Below, piece after piece: positions 60,863 to 64,000 of a stretch of DNA of 64,000 nucleotides. The stretch is from Rotaria macrura (Eukaryota > Rotifera > Eurotatoria > Philodinida > Philodinidae), in NCBI GenBank assembly GCA_900239685.1, contig OENT01000189.1:63371-127370 (forward strand), given 5' to 3'. A model generated the notes under the pieces. It did no database searches, was not told where the DNA came from, and saw nothing but the letters and a program-made list of their open reading frames with translations. How positions within the stretch are numbered: position 1 is the stretch's first letter; the number at the start of each line of letters is the position of its first letter. The position numbers and the translations under genes were made by a program.

Positions 60863-63842
60863 ATGTCATCATCGACACGAACAGCTCCAAGATCAACATC
60901 AAATAGTAAAACATCATCATCGAATATTCATCAAATTAATGGCTCGAGTAATTCGTATGATATGAATGATACAGCATCAAATCTGACTTACCCTGCTGGC
61001 AATAATCCAGAGTAATGATTAATTTTTAAATGCTACTAGTTCTTATTTTAGAAACATAAAAAAATGATGTATTATATTTAGATTCGATACAAATCTACAA
61101 CGGTCATCTTTAAAAAGAAATGTTTCGCAAGTAAATCAGTTATTTTGTTGTTTGAGTTAAAAAAATCAACATTTCTGTTGTTATTATTTAGTATGAAGGT
61201 GTCTATCGGAATGCTCGATTTATTCATGCAATAAGTAGTGGATTAGTGGTACGTGTCTTGTAGAATTTCTTTTTCCATTAACTTAAACGCGAGAGATTTC
61301 TGCCTTGTACAATGAGAAAATTGTTCAATATTGTGTCAATGAATAGCACTTGAAAACGAAGTTTCCGTTAAATAGTTGAATTTTTTCTAAATTCATGATG
61401 CGTGTAGTTGATCAAAAATAGTCAGGTTAAGAATCGAATCTTCATATCAGGTCTCCACTATGAATTAGGAAATCGTTGATTCTAGTATTTGTATGGATGT
61501 TGTCTAACGTTATCTAGCTCAGAAAAAATATCTTTATCCCTCGTTTATTAAAGTTTCACGATGATAATTCATACACTTGGAAAACACTCTAGTGAGATTG
61601 TGAATCGTAGATGATCTGTAATGACAGAAACACACGGACACAGATTTCCAATGAGTACATTGTCTTGAGTTTTACTCATATAAATTTTAGAGTGCAGTCT
61701 ATAATAGAAATCTCTTGAATGTCTCTCTCAATTCAATAAAGACACCACTTTTCTGGCAACAGATATAAGTAGAAACGAATAGAGACATATTAAAAAAATA
61801 AAAACCGAATATCAATGTTGAGAAAAATATAAAATGCATTAGTAACATAAATGCTATTCGAAATTATGATAATACAGATGTTATTTTCGAGAAACTAACT
61901 AGCCTATCTATCAGTATTTATTTTTCTAATGACCATTAATCGATATCACGAATGAGATTTTCGATTTCAAAGGAGTTTTTGATATGTCATCAAATGACTT
62001 CCAAATGTATTGAGTAAGAAATATAAACTTCAATTTCTTCGACAATTGATTTGTTTCGTCCGTTTCCAATTGAAGAATATTCTTTCGAATCTTACCAAAG
62101 ATTATTTGAAAATTAAGAACCATAGCCATAGTAAATACCTACACGCCACTAGTTTCTTTGATCTGTAATTTGTTTTTATCAAATCGGCACAGTTTATTGA
62201 GTTTGAAAACAGTAAGATGCATGAGAAGATTATAGATTCACTATTCATCTGTATAGCAGCTATTTGAATGTATGTTTATAATTATTAACAACAATTTTCG
62301 TCTATTTAATACTAGGGTCAACAAGTAGTTATTCAAACAAGTGATCATGAAAGATTTCACGGCGTACTTGAAACACTTTCGCCGAATGGTGATATTGTTC
62401 TAACTGTTTCACATCGATTAGATAAAAATAACAATGATATTATTGCTGCACCTACATTACCTCTTGATATTATTGATACCATTGACAGTTCATCACAGAC
62501 ATTTGAACTACATAAACGAATAGTTAAAGCATCGAATATTGTTGAAATTATAGCCGTCGATGTTGATCTATCGGCTAATGCAAAATGTATGTTGACGAAA
62601 GTGCAAATAGAGAATTTTTATTTGAAAATGAATATGAGAAGAACAAAAGATCTATGCAGTAGTATTCTATTTTTATAGGTTCACTAGATGAAAATCAAAA
62701 AGTTACTCAATTAGAAGATGATCGTTTTAGTCGTATAGAACATTTTTATGGTCCAGATGAAATCGATCCAGAAGCATTAGAAGATCTTGATCTTGGTGAT
62801 GATGGAAAAGTAAAATGAAATTAATTTTCATGGAAATATTATTTACATTTTTTGTTTATGATAATAGGCTGGTTTCGATCCTGAAGATATGTTCCATACA
62901 AATAGGGAAAAATTCAATACAACAACTGACTTCGACGAAAGCAAATATACGTACGTATTCATTGAATTATTCTAGCCGTATTAATGTTTGCATTCGGTCG
63001 AATAGAAATGTTCCTATACGTAAATTATCAGCAACAGAATTAGCAGAAATAGAAAAAAAAGTACAAGAAATTGAAAAAAGTACTCGAACAGATGTCGATG
63101 AAGATGATGCAGGTAATATCAAGAAAACCACAAGACGAATTTTCTTATATCTAATGTTTTATAATTTTTTTCTCCTTTGACTTAGGCGTTAAACGTCCGA
63201 TCGAATCGAATAATTTTGATGATAGAAATAGTAATATGAAAAATAGTCGTTCAAATCGTAATGAATTCCGTTATGATACTGAATATAATCCTTCAAAGTA
63301 ACGATAATTCATTGATCTTACTTACAAAATATGAATGAGAACATTCTTATTTTTTTTCTTCTTCGGTTAGACGCGACAATTGGTGTGAACAACGACCTAC
63401 CGCTCATAATAATAATCGTCGTACTGGTGGAAATAATTCAAAACAAAATCAATACATATCAACAAACAATCGTCAACAATATAATACTCGTATATCACGC
63501 AATAACAATCGTTTTACAAATAATCGATCACCATATCAAGGACAAGATTCATCACTACAGACAGCAAATGATGAATCAACACATAATACTCAACGAATGA
63601 CTAGTGGTAGTTTTTCGCAGGGACAATCATCGGATCCGGCAAGCCCATCAAAGGCAGTGTCAGCTCGAACTATTTATCCTAGTGCAAATCGTTCATCAAC
63701 TAATCAAAACTCACCCACACCCCATGCCGGTAGTTCATCATCGCGTACGAATTCCTTTACAGCTACATCACCATCATCAAATCACCCATCAGCAATAAAT
63801 AAAATGTCCAAGAAACTATCGCTCAGTAAGAATCGATTATAG
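60863..63842 (+). CDS. ATXN2: Ataxin-2 family protein (Lsm and LsmAD domains); 3' end may be incomplete
   Basis: Ataxin-2 is an RNA-binding regulator of translation, mRNA stability and stress granules. Exons 60863-61011, 61082-61130, 61192-61248, 62316-62586, 62679-62809, 62868-62950, 63006-63112, 63186-63297 and 63371-63842 join in phase to 476 residues. After a Ser/Asn-rich N-terminus, residues about 67-175 form the ataxin-type Lsm domain (YRNARFIHAISSGLVGQQV ... HGVLETLSPNGDIVL). The LsmAD domain (about 200-275) includes AGFDPEDMFHTNREKF, KYTNVPIRK and the helix LAEIEKKVQEIEKS, matching human GWDPNDMF...YTVPLER...LAEEIE. A 55-base intron (62951-63005) restores the frame within LsmAD. The tail is Asn/Ser/Arg-rich. 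Human ataxin-2 is far longer and has a PAM2 motif, not seen here. The final codons contain a good donor (CTCA|GTAAGA at about 63824), so the gene may continue by splicing beyond the window. Confidence 0.9.
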
Positions 63843-64000
63843 CCATGAGAAATAATTAATTAATAGTTTTGATATATATATATATATATATATAATAGTA
63901 GAATTACAGTTAAACTAAGTGGGGATTTCGTTACTTCTTGGTTTTAAGCTCTTAAGTTCTATCATCTTTTGTAAATGTTTGAGAATTCGACAGTTTAAAA
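63843..64000. other. Window end, possible ataxin-2 intron or 3' UTR
   Basis: Contains a (TA)n microsatellite at about 63871-63893. No AATAAA is visible after the apparent ataxin-2 stop, which fits the idea that this is intron rather than 3' UTR. Confidence 0.35.

Noticed and set aside
62815-63180. A 121-codon frame across the ataxin-2 LsmAD exons
   Set aside because: It runs in another phase through two introns. The phase-consistent model with a 55-base intron gives the conserved LsmAD sequence instead.

Overview
The window is nuclear DNA of a small-genome animal, most likely a bdelloid rotifer. It is AT-rich, with many 50-80 base GT-AG introns, clear metazoan housekeeping genes (USP7, TFIIE-alpha, ataxin-2) and dense short non-autonomous DNA transposons. 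One gene belongs to a peroxidase class normally absent from animals. The bdelloid assignment is inference; no diagnostic marker such as rRNA or a clean telomere array is present.

Layout. 217-1647 (-) is a single-exon gene for a low-complexity protein with a C-terminal aromatic motif. 5872-17943 (+) is a complete 27-exon USP7 deubiquitinase (1216 aa); two of its introns carry palindromic MITEs. 18497-20393 (-) encodes an unknown type I membrane protein and faces USP7 tail to tail. 21422-23535 (+) encodes an unknown Ser/Asn-rich protein with a helical basic C-terminus, divergent from the membrane-protein gene. 23536-36943 has no convincing gene. It is an island of inverted-repeat elements (CCCAGG-ended elements, a hAT MITE with an intact 8-base target duplication, and a fold-back element whose ends are tandem CAATTCGTCGC repeats) and includes a 72-base assembly gap. 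36944-45120 (+) is a five-exon gene for a secreted protein: signal peptide, about 295 residues of Thr/Pro mucin-like repeat, then a complete class I heme peroxidase domain of ascorbate/cytochrome c peroxidase type. Its third intron holds a 1.49-kb inverted-repeat element with a tRNA-like sequence. 47760-49505 (-) is a four-exon cytochrome P450. 49506-54763 is gene-poor and holds a 1.14-kb terminal-inverted-repeat element. 54764-56212 (-) is single-exon TFIIE-alpha. 60863-63842 (+) is an ataxin-2 gene whose 3' end may continue past the window.

Exon chains for USP7, the peroxidase, P450, ataxin-2 and the two unknown spliced genes were assembled by hand. In each, intron phases agree at every junction and the total length is a multiple of three, so these models are well supported without transcripts. 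The genes form no operon; they are independent neighbours in ubiquitin signalling (USP7), transcription initiation (TFIIE), RNA metabolism (ataxin-2) and oxidative or xenobiotic chemistry (peroxidase, P450).

The most notable items are the secreted mucin-stalked class I peroxidase and a group of short inverted-repeat elements, each saturated internally with its own short motif. No retrovirus-like or Polinton-like coding sequence was recognised.
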